Below, piece after piece: positions 8,162 through 16,883 of a stretch of DNA of 64,000 nucleotides. The first letter of the stretch is position 1, and every line of letters starts with the position of its first letter. The notes beneath the pieces were generated by a model, which was not told where the DNA came from, made no database searches, and was given only the letters and a program-made list of their open reading frames with translations. The stretch is from Bacteroidales bacterium (GTDB lineage Bacteria; Bacteroidota; Bacteroidia; Bacteroidales; UBA4417), in the NCBI GenBank assembly GCA_016707785.1, contig JADJGZ010000010.1, positions 71,916 through 135,915 of the forward strand, in the 5' to 3' direction. The translations under genes were made by a program, and so were the position numbers.

Positions 8162-8968
8162 CTAAATTTTGCGAATATCTGATTCTTTCAACCATCCTAC
8201 ACTACCATTTGCAATCCTTATTTCTCTCCATTCACCGATCTGGTCAAGCAATGTAACCTTCAAGCCTTCATGAATAACGAAAAGGTCAGTACTTGTGACA
8301 TCTGGTGAGCTTTTGATAGTAACTGTTGGAGTAAATACAATGGCCTCATGTTCAACTAACAGATAGTGCTCTTTTTGATTTGCAGCATAAAGCAGTATTG
8401 CCATGAAGGCAATGAACAGTAGAGCTGAATAAAATGAAAATCTCCGAATAGGTAGCCTCCTGGAAGTGAGGTAAATGCCAAAGGTTAATAACGACAAAGT
8501 GAGAAAAAGGATGATAAAAATTGCCAGTAGATTGAGACTAAAAGAATTTATAAGGGCCTTCCACCATCTTTTGTAGAATAATTCAGGAACATTTTCAACT
8601 TTATCTGTTATCCTGCTATAAGAGATTGTAAGGTTGTGCTTTATATCACTATTCGTAGGATCTAACTTCAAAGCTTTCTCAAAATATAAGATAGCCAGCG
8701 GTAACTCTTTATTCCTGAAATATGCATTGCCCAGGTTGTAATAGAGGGTAGAAGATTCCAACCCTTGTGAAAGGATTTTTTCATACAACTGAATGCTCTG
8801 CTCATACTGACCAATATCATATGCCTTCCTTGCTTTCAGAGATAACCCGTCAGTAGTCTGAGCCCTCAAAGCTGTAAAGGAATACACTAAAAAGATCAAA
8901 AAGAGCAATCGCCTTCCTGAAAAGGAATTCAACAATGTTGAAGAATTGAACCTCATGTCTTTGATCAT
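8162..8968 (-). CDS. batE: BatE: TPR and SH3-type protein
   Basis: 268 residues. The N-terminal hydrophobic segment is followed by tetratricopeptide repeats (about residues 45-115, with SSTLYYNLGNAYFRNKELPL and AILYFEKALKLDPTN), two membrane helices (about 137-160 and 175-197), and a C-terminal SH3-like domain (about 210-268, with IKSSPDVTSTDLFVIHEGLK and GSVGWLKESDIRKI). This is the usual order of BatE, last gene of the Bacteroides aerotolerance operon. The start codon overlaps the batD stop codon by 4 bases, showing translational coupling. Role: probably an envelope scaffold of the MoxR/VWA system; the molecular job is not known. Confidence 0.88.
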   Translation of the reverse strand: MIKDMRFNSSTLLNSFSGRRLLFLIFLVYSFTALRAQTTDGLSLKARKAYDIGQYEQSIQLYEKILSQGLESSTLYYNLGNAYFRNKELPLAILYFEKALKLDPTNSDIKHNLTISYSRITDKVENVPELFYKRWWKALINSFSLNLLAIFIILFLTLSLLTFGIYLTSRRLPIRRFSFYSALLFIAFMAILLYAANQKEHYLLVEHEAIVFTPTVTIKSSPDVTSTDLFVIHEGLKVTLLDQIGEWREIRIANGSVGWLKESDIRKI

Positions 8969-10839
8969 TTTAATTGTTCTTCAGTATTTGAAATGACTTC
9001 AATCGCCTCCTTATAGAGGTTTTCCATGTTTTTCCCTTTGTCACCCGGTGCAAACCTGGCAAATTCACAGTGTTGAAGTGTATCAATAAATCTGGAAATC
9101 AGAGCAGGATCCACATTTCGGCGGGATAAACTTTCAGATGCCGTTTCCATAGATAGCTCTGCAAGTGGGATATTGAATTTGTCACTGATATAGCCCCATA
9201 AAGCCAGAGAAATCTCAATATGGAAAGCTTCCTGAGTGGAAGGGGAGAGGAGTGATTTCGCCTTCTTTAAACGCTGTGTGGCAACCCTGGTAGCCTTGCG
9301 AAGTCGAACCAGGCTGCTGTCACTGTTCAACCGGAGATGGTTCCTCCAAATAACCAGGAAAAGAATGAAAAGTAAAATGGGGAATGCGAAAAGCATCCAG
9401 AAAATGTTTCCCCCAAAAAAGTGCCTCCCAACAGGATTCAGCATTAATGGCTTATCCATCAGGTAATGAATATCATTGCCTATATACTTAACATCTTGTT
9501 TAATTGTGGTAAGATCACTGCCGGTACTGCCATCACCTTTATTTACCTTAATAATATACTCAGGCGACAATAATGTTACAAAATCTTTTTTATTAAGGTC
9601 AAAATAAGCAAATTGCACAGGTGCTATCCTGAAGTCACCTGCCGTGCGGGGAATAATCAGGTATTCAAAAGTCCGGGAACCTGATACTCCTGACGTACTG
9701 GATTTAATATTATCCACAATCTTGGGATCATAGACCTCAAAATCAGGAGGGAATGTAATGTTGGGCTTATCAATCAGGTTGAGATTACCTGATCCTGAAA
9801 CCATGAGCTTTAGCGTCATAGCTTCATTTGCTTTCAACTCACTTCGATCTAATGAGGGCTTGAAGGTGAATTGCCCGACAGCACCGGTAAAATCAACTGG
9901 TTTGTTCTGTTGGGGCAAGGGCTTCACCTGTACAGTAATAGGATTCGATTTTAATGATTTTTCAACATTCTGATAACCAATGCCAAAATTGGAGTCATCG
10001 AAAAAATTCTTGAAAAAGGGATCATTGAAAAACGGATCATCAGCAATGGCACTCCTGCCTTTAACTTTAACACGATATACAACACTCTGCTCAAGTGGAG
10101 CAATGGTCAAACTTCCGGTCTTTTGAGGGAACAGAGCCTCTTTCCTGATCTCAGCAACTACATAGGTTTTACCATTTACGGTTTCCTTGTACTGCGGAAA
10201 ACGGTCAAGCCCCTTCAATAAATTCTGGTTCTGTGACCAGAAACCGGGATATGAAGGTACTTTTTCCGGATTATTTATACTGAGTTCAGTAGTGGTGGTA
10301 TATAATTTATACGTTATAATAATCTCTTCTCCAATATAAGGATTGGACTTATTTGAAACTGCTTTGAGGAAGATGTCATTTCCGATAGCATCCTGCTGTG
10401 CGCTGTTCTGATTGCCTTTTGGAGTGGATTGACCTGCTGACTTCTGTTGGGAAGAACCAGGGTTATAAACTGAAATGGTAATAGTATTGGAACTTATTTT
10501 TTTTCCCTTTACAGTGATGGTGGCAGGAGGAATAGTGAAGTTACCAGCTTCTGTAGCCATAAGCACAAAGGTGTAGGAAAAGGACATGGATTGGCTGACC
10601 TTTCCATTAACACTCTGATATTGTGTATTAGTCTGAACAGTAGGGCCTGATAAAACATCAAAGTGCTGAATCTCAGGACTAATGAACCCTGTACCTTCCT
10701 GGTTGACAGTAAAAGTTAGGTAGAATCGCTGTCCCAGATTCACCTGCCTGGGTCCCTGGGCATAAAATGTTGCATCTTGCGCCCATGCTGTGCCCAGGAT
10801 TAAGAAAAAGAATGCTATAAAGAAAAGGTTACGCTTCAT
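8965..10839 (-). CDS. batD: BatD family protein
   Basis: 624 residues. A signal peptide (residues 1-20, ending AWAQD) leads into several periplasmic Ig-like beta domains (ATFYAQGPRQVNLGQRFYLT; MATEAGNFTIPPATITVKGK; GSLTIAPLEQSVVY), typical of BatD oxygen-tolerance proteins. A membrane helix lies near residues 478-498 (IFWMLFAFPILLFILFLVIW), followed by a cytoplasmic helical domain of about 120 residues. It lies in the bat operon between batC and batE. The 73-base gap upstream is larger than elsewhere in the operon and holds a possible extra promoter. An inner-membrane protein with a large periplasmic part is predicted. Confidence 0.92.
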   Translation of the reverse strand: MKRNLFFIAFFFLILGTAWAQDATFYAQGPRQVNLGQRFYLTFTVNQEGTGFISPEIQHFDVLSGPTVQTNTQYQSVNGKVSQSMSFSYTFVLMATEAGNFTIPPATITVKGKKISSNTITISVYNPGSSQQKSAGQSTPKGNQNSAQQDAIGNDIFLKAVSNKSNPYIGEEIIITYKLYTTTTELSINNPEKVPSYPGFWSQNQNLLKGLDRFPQYKETVNGKTYVVAEIRKEALFPQKTGSLTIAPLEQSVVYRVKVKGRSAIADDPFFNDPFFKNFFDDSNFGIGYQNVEKSLKSNPITVQVKPLPQQNKPVDFTGAVGQFTFKPSLDRSELKANEAMTLKLMVSGSGNLNLIDKPNITFPPDFEVYDPKIVDNIKSSTSGVSGSRTFEYLIIPRTAGDFRIAPVQFAYFDLNKKDFVTLLSPEYIIKVNKGDGSTGSDLTTIKQDVKYIGNDIHYLMDKPLMLNPVGRHFFGGNIFWMLFAFPILLFILFLVIWRNHLRLNSDSSLVRLRKATRVATQRLKKAKSLLSPSTQEAFHIEISLALWGYISDKFNIPLAELSMETASESLSRRNVDPALISRFIDTLQHCEFARFAPGDKGKNMENLYKEAIEVISNTEEQLK

Positions 10840-10876
10840 TTTGTATACTCATTTACAGCTATTCTGAATGAAATGG

Positions 10877-10903
10877 CAAAGATATGAATGGTTTAAGAAT
10901 CAA
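10877..10903 (-). promoter_or_regulatory. Possible internal promoter for batD-batE
   Basis: On the minus strand TATCTTTG (10877-10884) is a perfect TAnnTTTG -7 element, with TTG (10901-10903) 16 bases upstream, a little short of the usual spacing. It lies in the only sizeable gap inside the 3' half of the bat operon. Confidence 0.4.
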
Positions 10904-10912
10904 ATAGTCAGG

Positions 10913-11578
10913 CTACCAGTCTTTCTCAGGCTGAACCGCAGATGCATTTGCTTTCTGCTTCTTTACCTTATCCATGGTTCGTTTCTCATTGTTCCTTAGC
11001 GCATTTAACATCCTGTCAGCATCTTGCTTCGACATCTTTTGATTCTGCTTCTGCTGTTGTTGGTTATTCTGTTGTTGTTGGTTTTGCTGTTGTTGCTGCT
11101 GTTGTTTGTTTTTCTGCTCCTGTTGCTTTTTGTCTTTCTGCTGCTGAAGTTTAGTCATTGCATATGCCAGGTTGTAACGTGTATCTTCATCCTTTGGATT
11201 CAACCTTAAGGCTTTTTTAAATGCATCGATGCTCTCATTGTATTTCTGAGATTGCAGATAGGAGTTACCCAGGTTATGATATAATTGAGCAAGGTTCTTG
11301 TTCGCCGGTTCGGATGCCAGCCGCTGGTAAGAAGCTGAGGCTTCGTTATAGTTCTGCTGCTTGTACTGTGAATTCCCCAGGTTGTAAGCAGCTTTGGTGG
11401 ATTTCGGTGATTTTTCAAGGGCTTTCCTGTAATCAATTTCAGCTTCCTTGAATTTGCCATCCTGGAAGTATGAATTGCCCTCCCTGATATATTTCTGGGC
11501 AGGCTGAGCATAAAGAGATACCCAGGCAAGAAGTATCAGCACTGAAATGATTATTCTATGGATTTCAGATTTATTCAT
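10913..11578 (-). CDS. batC: BatC: TPR protein with a glutamine-rich tail
   Basis: 221 residues. Signal peptide or anchor at residues 8-25 (IIISVLILLAWVSLYAQ), then three TPR units: YIREGNSYFQDGKFKEAEID, AAYNLGNSQYKQQNYNEASA and LYHNLGNSYLQSQKYNESID. Residues 140-180 are a low-complexity run of Gln, Lys and Asn (polyQ blocks of up to seven). The C-terminal KMSKQDADRMLNALRNNEKRTMDK is the conserved BatC end. The start overlaps the end of batB by 8 bases. It is probably a periplasmic scaffold binding the BatA/BatB VWA domains; that role is inferred. Confidence 0.88.
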   Translation of the reverse strand: MNKSEIHRIIISVLILLAWVSLYAQPAQKYIREGNSYFQDGKFKEAEIDYRKALEKSPKSTKAAYNLGNSQYKQQNYNEASASYQRLASEPANKNLAQLYHNLGNSYLQSQKYNESIDAFKKALRLNPKDEDTRYNLAYAMTKLQQQKDKKQQEQKNKQQQQQQQNQQQQNNQQQQKQNQKMSKQDADRMLNALRNNEKRTMDKVKKQKANASAVQPEKDW

Positions 11579-12605
11579 TCGGCTGGAACAGTTTTAGTTT
11601 TCCGGCTAACCGGCTCTTTTTATCGGAAATCAGGATTTCGGTTATGATTAGTAGTAAGGCTGCCAGAAGGAAAAATTGATAACGATCCTCATAATCAGAG
11701 AATATTTGTGAATCATATTCTACTTTCTCCAGGCTATTAATTTGGTCGAATACTTCATTTATACCAGCCTGAGAATTATTGGCCCTGATATACACGCCTT
11801 TACCTGCTTTTGCCACATCTTGCATCAATTCATCACTCAGCCTGGAAATGACTGTATTCCCCTGGTGATCTTTCTTATATCCGATCTGAACCCCCGAGTT
11901 GTAGATGGGAATAGGTGCTCCATCAGGTAGTCCCATTCCGATTGTATATACCCTGATACCCGCTGATGCTGCTGCTGACGCAGCTTCTATAGCATCATCC
12001 TCATGATTTTCTCCATCTGAAATCAGGATGATGGCTTTGTTTTGCTTGTTTTTCCCAAAGCAGGAAATGGCGGTCTCAATAGCATCACCAATTGCTGTTC
12101 CCTGGGTAGGTATCATACCGGGGCTTATTCCTGACAAATACAGCTTCGTTGCTGAATAATCAGTCGTGATAGGCATTTGAATATAGGATTTACCTGCAAA
12201 TACAACCAAACCTACCCTGTCGTTCTCGAGGTTGTCAAGGAGCCTGGATATAGCTTGCTTCGCGCGTTCAAGTCTGTTGGGTGCAATATCCTGGGCCAGC
12301 ATACTATTGGAAACATCCAAAACAAATACCAGGTCAATGCCTTTCCTTTTTATTTTTTCTAGTTTTGAACCGGTCTGGGGATCAGCTAATGCAATTACCA
12401 GGAATACCCACGCCAGCATCAGTAGTAAGAACTTGAGAAGGCTACGGGTCCCGGAATAATCAGGCATCAGGCGCAGCAACATTGTCCATTCACCATACGC
12501 TTTAAATGCCTTTTTCTTTTGCCTTTGAGCCAGGATGAAAATAGCCACAAATGCCGGTATGAGCAGCAGCAGGTATAACATCATTGGGTGAGCAAGTCGG
12601 AACAT
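11571..12605 (-). CDS. batB: BatB: VWA domain membrane protein
   Basis: 344 residues. Two N-terminal membrane helices (about 9-25 and 58-76) precede a von Willebrand A domain (about 88-280), and a third helix lies near residues 312-328. The MIDAS metal site starts with VLDVSNSM (DxSxS), followed by the conserved QDIAPNRLERAK and VFAGKSYIQMPITTDY, and later IILISDGENHEDDA. BatB pairs with BatA in the inner membrane, with the VWA domain facing the cytoplasm or periplasm depending on the model. It sits between batA and batC in a tight operon. Confidence 0.92.
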   Translation of the reverse strand: MFRLAHPMMLYLLLLIPAFVAIFILAQRQKKKAFKAYGEWTMLLRLMPDYSGTRSLLKFLLLMLAWVFLVIALADPQTGSKLEKIKRKGIDLVFVLDVSNSMLAQDIAPNRLERAKQAISRLLDNLENDRVGLVVFAGKSYIQMPITTDYSATKLYLSGISPGMIPTQGTAIGDAIETAISCFGKNKQNKAIILISDGENHEDDAIEAASAAASAGIRVYTIGMGLPDGAPIPIYNSGVQIGYKKDHQGNTVISRLSDELMQDVAKAGKGVYIRANNSQAGINEVFDQINSLEKVEYDSQIFSDYEDRYQFFLLAALLLIITEILISDKKSRLAGKLKLFQPNE

Positions 12606-12620
12606 AGTGTTGCTTTCGGC

Positions 12621-13613
12621 TTAAGGAATTGTTCTAAGTATAGTGTTTTTAAGAAGTATTTCAATACCCAAAAGGATAAGACCTATCAAAGCAAAAATTA
12701 AAAACTCTTCTTTCTTTCTTTTAAATTCAGTGACATCTATTTTGGATTTCTCCAATCGATCAATCTCTTTATATATTTCTTCCAGTTTCCTTGTATTGGT
12801 TGCCCTGAAGTACTTACCATTGGTCATGGCAGAGATTTTCTTCATCAGAACTTCATCAATTTCTACTTGCTCCTGAATATATTGAATGCCAAATGGGGTA
12901 GAAACAGGAATCGGAGCGAAACCCATTGTGCCGGCGCCAATGGTGTAAATACGGATACCATAGATTGAAGCAATTTCTGCAGCGGATTGAGGGTCAAGGG
13001 ATCCAGTGTTATTTATCCCATCAGTGAGCAGGATAATCACCTTACTTATGGCTTTGCTCTCTTTCAGCCTGCTAACAGCTGTGGCCAGACCATCACCAAT
13101 GGCAGTCCCGTCGTCAATGATGCCAAACCTGATGTCATCAAATAAGTTAATGAGTTTTGCATGATCAGTGGTTAGCGGGCATTGGGTGAAACTTTCTCCA
13201 CTGAATACTACCAACCCGATCCGGTCATCCGGCCTGCTTTTGATAAAATCAATGGCCACTTGTTTGGCTGCTTCCAGGCGGTTAGGCTTCAGATCTTCAG
13301 CCAGCATGGTGCGGGAAATATCAGTGGCAAGCATAATGTCAATGCCTTCCACACTGATATCCTGACGACTCATATTTGTCTGGGGCCTTGCTAAGGCAAG
13401 AATAAAGAAAACAGCTGTCATTAACCGCATTCCAAAAAGAATATACCTTCCATACAATCTCCAGCCAGGGCTTTGCTGACTGAATGCTTTGATGGAAGAT
13501 ACCTGCAGAGTGGCATGATGCTTTCTCAGCCTGTAGACATACCAGGCGATAGCTGCAGGAATCAGCAGCATCAACCATAAGTATTCAGGGTCTGCAAAGG
13601 TGAGTCTCATCAT
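12621..13613 (-). CDS. batA: BatA: VWA domain membrane protein
   Basis: 330 residues, built like BatB: N-terminal membrane helices (about 12-28 and 57-77), a VWA domain (about 90-285) and a C-terminal helix (FLIFALIGLILLGIEILL). The MIDAS motif reads ATDISRTM (DxSxT rather than DxSxS; Thr can also bind the metal through its hydroxyl). Other landmarks are AEDLKPNRLEAAK, VFSGESFTQCPLTTDH and IILLTDGINNTGS. The start overlaps the stop of the upstream gene by 4 bases (ATGA). Two ATG codons occur in a row at the start and either could be used. Confidence 0.92.
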   Translation of the reverse strand: MMRLTFADPEYLWLMLLIPAAIAWYVYRLRKHHATLQVSSIKAFSQQSPGWRLYGRYILFGMRLMTAVFFILALARPQTNMSRQDISVEGIDIMLATDISRTMLAEDLKPNRLEAAKQVAIDFIKSRPDDRIGLVVFSGESFTQCPLTTDHAKLINLFDDIRFGIIDDGTAIGDGLATAVSRLKESKAISKVIILLTDGINNTGSLDPQSAAEIASIYGIRIYTIGAGTMGFAPIPVSTPFGIQYIQEQVEIDEVLMKKISAMTNGKYFRATNTRKLEEIYKEIDRLEKSKIDVTEFKRKKEEFLIFALIGLILLGIEILLKNTILRTIP

Positions 13614-14611
13614 ATGTGCTCTTTTGTAAGGGTCACTTCTTTTTGTGGTTCCGGATTTTCAGTTGGTTTTGTTTCGATAATAAATGCCCTTGAATTCTCA
13701 AGACTCATCACATTCTCAGCAGGAATCGGGACCTCTTTAGCAAATTTTACAAGGTCAGCCAGTTGTAATACTTGCCATACTTTTTCCTTGAAAGGCTTCA
13801 ATTGATCATTTCCCTGAAATGCATCCATGATCTCGGATGAGATCATTTCCATTGCCGGAATCCGGAATTGCGATTCCAGGTAAACACGCAAAACATCAGT
13901 TACTTCAGTATGATATTCCTTGTACTTCCCGTTTTGCCATAACTTTTTGGCTTCAATAATGTCAAGGTTTTCCAGCGCCAGTTGCCAGGGCGGTAACTGC
14001 GCCTTTTTAATAACCGGGAACAAGGGTTTTTTCATTTTTTTCCGCCATAGATAGTACCATATAAAACCTGCAATAAGGCCGACAATGGCAATCCCGGCAA
14101 AAACGGGCCATAGTTCTGCAAGGGTTATAGGTGCTTCCATATTGCCCTTGATATCTTTTATAGCCCGGGTTGTATCAACATCAACAGTCCTGACATGAAG
14201 TATCAGGGAATCGGTAACGGAGACCATTGTCTGAAGATCACCTTTCATCTGGTATTCAACAGATATGGGCGGAATAACGTGGTAGCCGGAATCAAAAGAT
14301 GTGATTGTAATGAACTGCTTATATTGAAGATAGTTGTTTCTTGAGGTTTCAATTGTGTCCACCTTTGAGGCATGCAAAATTTCAACAGGTGAAAAAGTGC
14401 TATCGGTAAACCTTGGCCAAATCACATTTGCTGCAGAAGGAAGGGTAACATTTAATTGTAACTGCACTTGTTCACCAAGTCTGATGGAAGTGGTATCAAG
14501 AGATGCAGTTGCCTTTTGTGCCCGGACTTCAGCCTGGAAGGAGGCAATTAGCATCAGGCCGGCTGTTAGACAAGCAAGGAAAAGTATATGTGGCAGTTTC
14601 ATTCTATTCAT
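13610..14611 (-). CDS. Bat-operon membrane protein with periplasmic beta domain
   Basis: 333 residues. Signal peptide (residues 1-31, ending EVRAQ), then an Ig-like periplasmic domain resembling the first part of BatD (ATASLDTTSIRLGEQVQLQL), a single membrane helix near residues 168-190 (WPVFAGIAIVGLIAGFIWYYLW) followed by basic residues, and a cytoplasmic helical domain (about 205-330) resembling the tail of BatD (YHTEVTDVLRVYLESQF). It sits between the DUF58 gene and batA, overlapping batA by 4 bases. An unnamed gene at this position is usual in Bacteroidota bat operons. The molecular function is unknown; the resemblance to a short BatD is my reading. Confidence 0.82.
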   Translation of the reverse strand: MNRMKLPHILFLACLTAGLMLIASFQAEVRAQKATASLDTTSIRLGEQVQLQLNVTLPSAANVIWPRFTDSTFSPVEILHASKVDTIETSRNNYLQYKQFITITSFDSGYHVIPPISVEYQMKGDLQTMVSVTDSLILHVRTVDVDTTRAIKDIKGNMEAPITLAELWPVFAGIAIVGLIAGFIWYYLWRKKMKKPLFPVIKKAQLPPWQLALENLDIIEAKKLWQNGKYKEYHTEVTDVLRVYLESQFRIPAMEMISSEIMDAFQGNDQLKPFKEKVWQVLQLADLVKFAKEVPIPAENVMSLENSRAFIIETKPTENPEPQKEVTLTKEHI

Positions 14612-14612
14612 C

Positions 14613-15488
14613 CTAATACCTTAACTCCCTTCTGGAAAATAACTGTAATAATGGCTTTACATAATCTTCCTCTGTATTAATGATTGCAGAGTCAACGCCG
14701 CATCTCATCATTATTCCTTCTACCTGCCTGCTATGGTTTATCCACCATTCTTTATAATTCCTGCGCACCCTCGCTTCTGATGTATCAACCCACATCCGTT
14801 CACCCGATTCCTTGTCATAAACCTCCATGATGCCCACTGAAGGCAATTCAGTTTCTCGGTGATCGTAAACCCTTAACGCAACAATATCATGCTTGCCGGA
14901 AGCAATACGCAACGCCTTTTCAAAAGGAGAATCCATAAAATCGGAAATGATAAAGGCAGTACAACGTTTCTTAATGGCATTGGTAAGGAAGCGAAAGGCT
15001 TCCGAAAGATCTGTCTTATGGCTTTCCGGTTTAAAATAAAGTAACTCCCTGATGATTCTTAAGATATGATAGGTTCCCTTTTTGGGAGGGATGAATTTTT
15101 CTATACGGTCGCTGAAAAAGATCACACCTACCTTATCGTTATTCTGGATCGCGGAAAAGGCTATCACTGCGGCAATTTCAGTCATTGTTTCTGCCTTGAA
15201 TTGCTTACGTGTTCCAAACTCATGTGATCCGCTAACGTCAATCAACAACATGACCGTGAGTTCTCTTTCTTCTTCAAATACCTTGACATATGGATGATTG
15301 AACCTGGCAGTAACATTCCAGTCAATACTCCTGATCTCATCTCCAAACTGGTATTCCCTGACTTCACTGAAAGCCATTCCCCTGCCTTTAAAAGCAGAGT
15401 GATAATGACCGGAGAAAATCTGCTGCGAAAGCCCCCGTGACTTTATCTCTATTTTCCTGACTTTCTTTAAAATTTCAGTGGTTTCCAC
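14613..15488 (-). CDS. DUF58 domain protein of the MoxR/Bat system
   Basis: 291 residues, soluble. The DUF58 core is clear: FKGRGMAFSEVREYQFGDEI followed by RSIDWNVTARFNHPYVKVFEEERELTVMLLIDVSGS. The LLIDVSGSHEFG stretch is a VWA-like MIDAS motif, and IISDFMDSPFEKAL is the second metal-site loop. In many bacteria such proteins are encoded next to MoxR and are probably the partners the ATPase acts on. The gene starts 58 bases after moxR stops and ends 1 base before the next start, so it is part of one transcript. Confidence 0.92.
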   Translation of the reverse strand: METTEILKKVRKIEIKSRGLSQQIFSGHYHSAFKGRGMAFSEVREYQFGDEIRSIDWNVTARFNHPYVKVFEEERELTVMLLIDVSGSHEFGTRKQFKAETMTEIAAVIAFSAIQNNDKVGVIFFSDRIEKFIPPKKGTYHILRIIRELLYFKPESHKTDLSEAFRFLTNAIKKRCTAFIISDFMDSPFEKALRIASGKHDIVALRVYDHRETELPSVGIMEVYDKESGERMWVDTSEARVRRNYKEWWINHSRQVEGIMMRCGVDSAIINTEEDYVKPLLQLFSRRELRY

Positions 15489-15546
15489 TTGAATCGTTTT
15501 TTATATCAATGGAGTAAATGTTAAGGCTAATTGTTTATGTTGCTGC

Positions 15547-16539
15547 TTATGGAACGATTACTGAGTTCAGAATTTCATTGATTATATCCTCAGTAGTAAT
15601 GTTTTCAGCTTCTGCTTCATAGGTTAGCCCAATACGGTGACGAAGTACATCATGTGCTACTGCCCTCACATCTTCGGGGATTACATAACCCCTGCGTTTA
15701 ATGAATGCAAAGGATTTAGAGGCCATCGCAAGATAAATAGATGCCCTGGGAGAGGCACCATACCTGATCAGGTCATTGAATTTCTTTAAGCCATAATCAT
15801 TTGGATAGCGTGAAGCAAAAACGATATCTGTAATATAATTCTCTATCTTTTCATCAAGATACACTTGCTTTACAACACTCCTGGCTTTAAGTATGTCTTC
15901 TGGTTTAAGGATTGTCCTGGTCGACTGAGTTTCTTCCGCTATATTCTGACGTAATATTAATTTTTCTTCCTGTTTCTGCGGATAACCAATGATCACTTTC
16001 AACATGAACCGGTCTACCTGTGCTTCAGGCAGGGGATAGGTGCCTTCCTGTTCGATAGGATTCTGTGTAGCCATTACCAGGAAGGGATCCGGAAGCATAT
16101 AAGTCTTATCGCCAATGGTGACCTGCCGTTCCTGCATGGCTTCCAGGAGTGCACTCTGTACCTTTGCCGGGGACCGATTGATTTCATCAGCCAATACAAA
16201 ATTGGCAAAAATGGGACCCTTTCTTACCGCGAAATCTTCATTTTTTGGACTATATATCATCGTACCAACAACATCGGCAGGCAGTAAGTCGGGAGTGAAC
16301 TGTATTCTACTGAATTTTGAATCAATAGTTGCTGCCAAAGATTTAATAGCCAGTGTTTTAGCCAAGCCAGGCACCCCTTCGAGCAATATGTGGCCATTTG
16401 ACAATAAACCAATGATTAATCTTTCTATCATGTGTTTTTGCCCTACAATCACACGGTGCATCTCCATCGTCAGCATGTCAACAAATGCACTTTCCTGTTG
16501 AATTTTATCATTCAGTTCTTTGATGTTGGTCTCTAACAT
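15547..16539 (-). CDS. MoxR family AAA+ ATPase
   Basis: 330 residues, the normal MoxR size. Walker A is GVPGLAKT near residues 56-63, Walker B is FVLADEINR near residue 117 (with QSALLEAMQERQVTIG after it), sensor 1 is FLVMATQNP, and the C-terminal lid domain contains GASPRASIYLAMASKSFAFI with sensor 2 Arg. MoxR ATPases act as chaperones for VWA-domain partners such as DUF58, BatA and BatB encoded downstream. It is the first gene of the bat operon; a -7 promoter element TATTTTTG lies at 16562-16569 on the minus strand, about 22 bases before the start. Confidence 0.95.
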   Translation of the reverse strand: MLETNIKELNDKIQQESAFVDMLTMEMHRVIVGQKHMIERLIIGLLSNGHILLEGVPGLAKTLAIKSLAATIDSKFSRIQFTPDLLPADVVGTMIYSPKNEDFAVRKGPIFANFVLADEINRSPAKVQSALLEAMQERQVTIGDKTYMLPDPFLVMATQNPIEQEGTYPLPEAQVDRFMLKVIIGYPQKQEEKLILRQNIAEETQSTRTILKPEDILKARSVVKQVYLDEKIENYITDIVFASRYPNDYGLKKFNDLIRYGASPRASIYLAMASKSFAFIKRRGYVIPEDVRAVAHDVLRHRIGLTYEAEAENITTEDIINEILNSVIVP

Positions 16540-16883
16540 ATTACAAGGATTTTTGTGACCGCAAAAATAGAAACAGGCATAACATTGGAGGTTGAATTGC
16601 CTGTTAAATTTTGTTAAACGTCTAGTTAAAACCTGTTAATTCTCTAGGGATTGCAAGCATTTACCTGTCTTAACCTATGCTATGACTCAGATGTTGCTGA
16701 ACTACCCTTAAGAAGTTAGGAATCAGGTTTAATAGATGCACTTTTAGTGTATATTCTAACTTAGTTGGTACTTATCTCTTTCAGAGCCAGATTCTGTTAT
16801 ACTTAAAAGGAAAAGCCGGCTAAGGGTAGCCGGCTTTTCTTAACTTCGACGATAAAAAGTTAGTAATCCTTAATTGAGGAAAA
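16540..16883. other. Intergenic region between the multihaem lipoprotein gene and moxR
   Basis: About 340 bases. It holds a minus-strand -7 promoter element for moxR (TATTTTTG as read on the minus strand, 16562-16569) and the terminator of the upstream multihaem gene (16811-16838). The remaining 240 bases show no gene-like frame, RNA gene or clear repeat. Confidence 0.6.
16811..16838 (-). terminator. Terminator of the multihaem lipoprotein gene
   Basis: A 12-bp perfect stem (16811-16822 with 16827-16838) around the loop AGGG. Read on the minus strand it ends with TTTTCCTTTTAAG, a T-rich tail. It is 46 bases past the stop codon. Confidence 0.9.

Noticed and set aside
11024..11209. A poly-leucine/valine open frame opposite batC
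   Set aside because: It is the antisense reading of the glutamine repeat of batC; low-complexity leucine runs here are an artefact of CAG/CAA codons.
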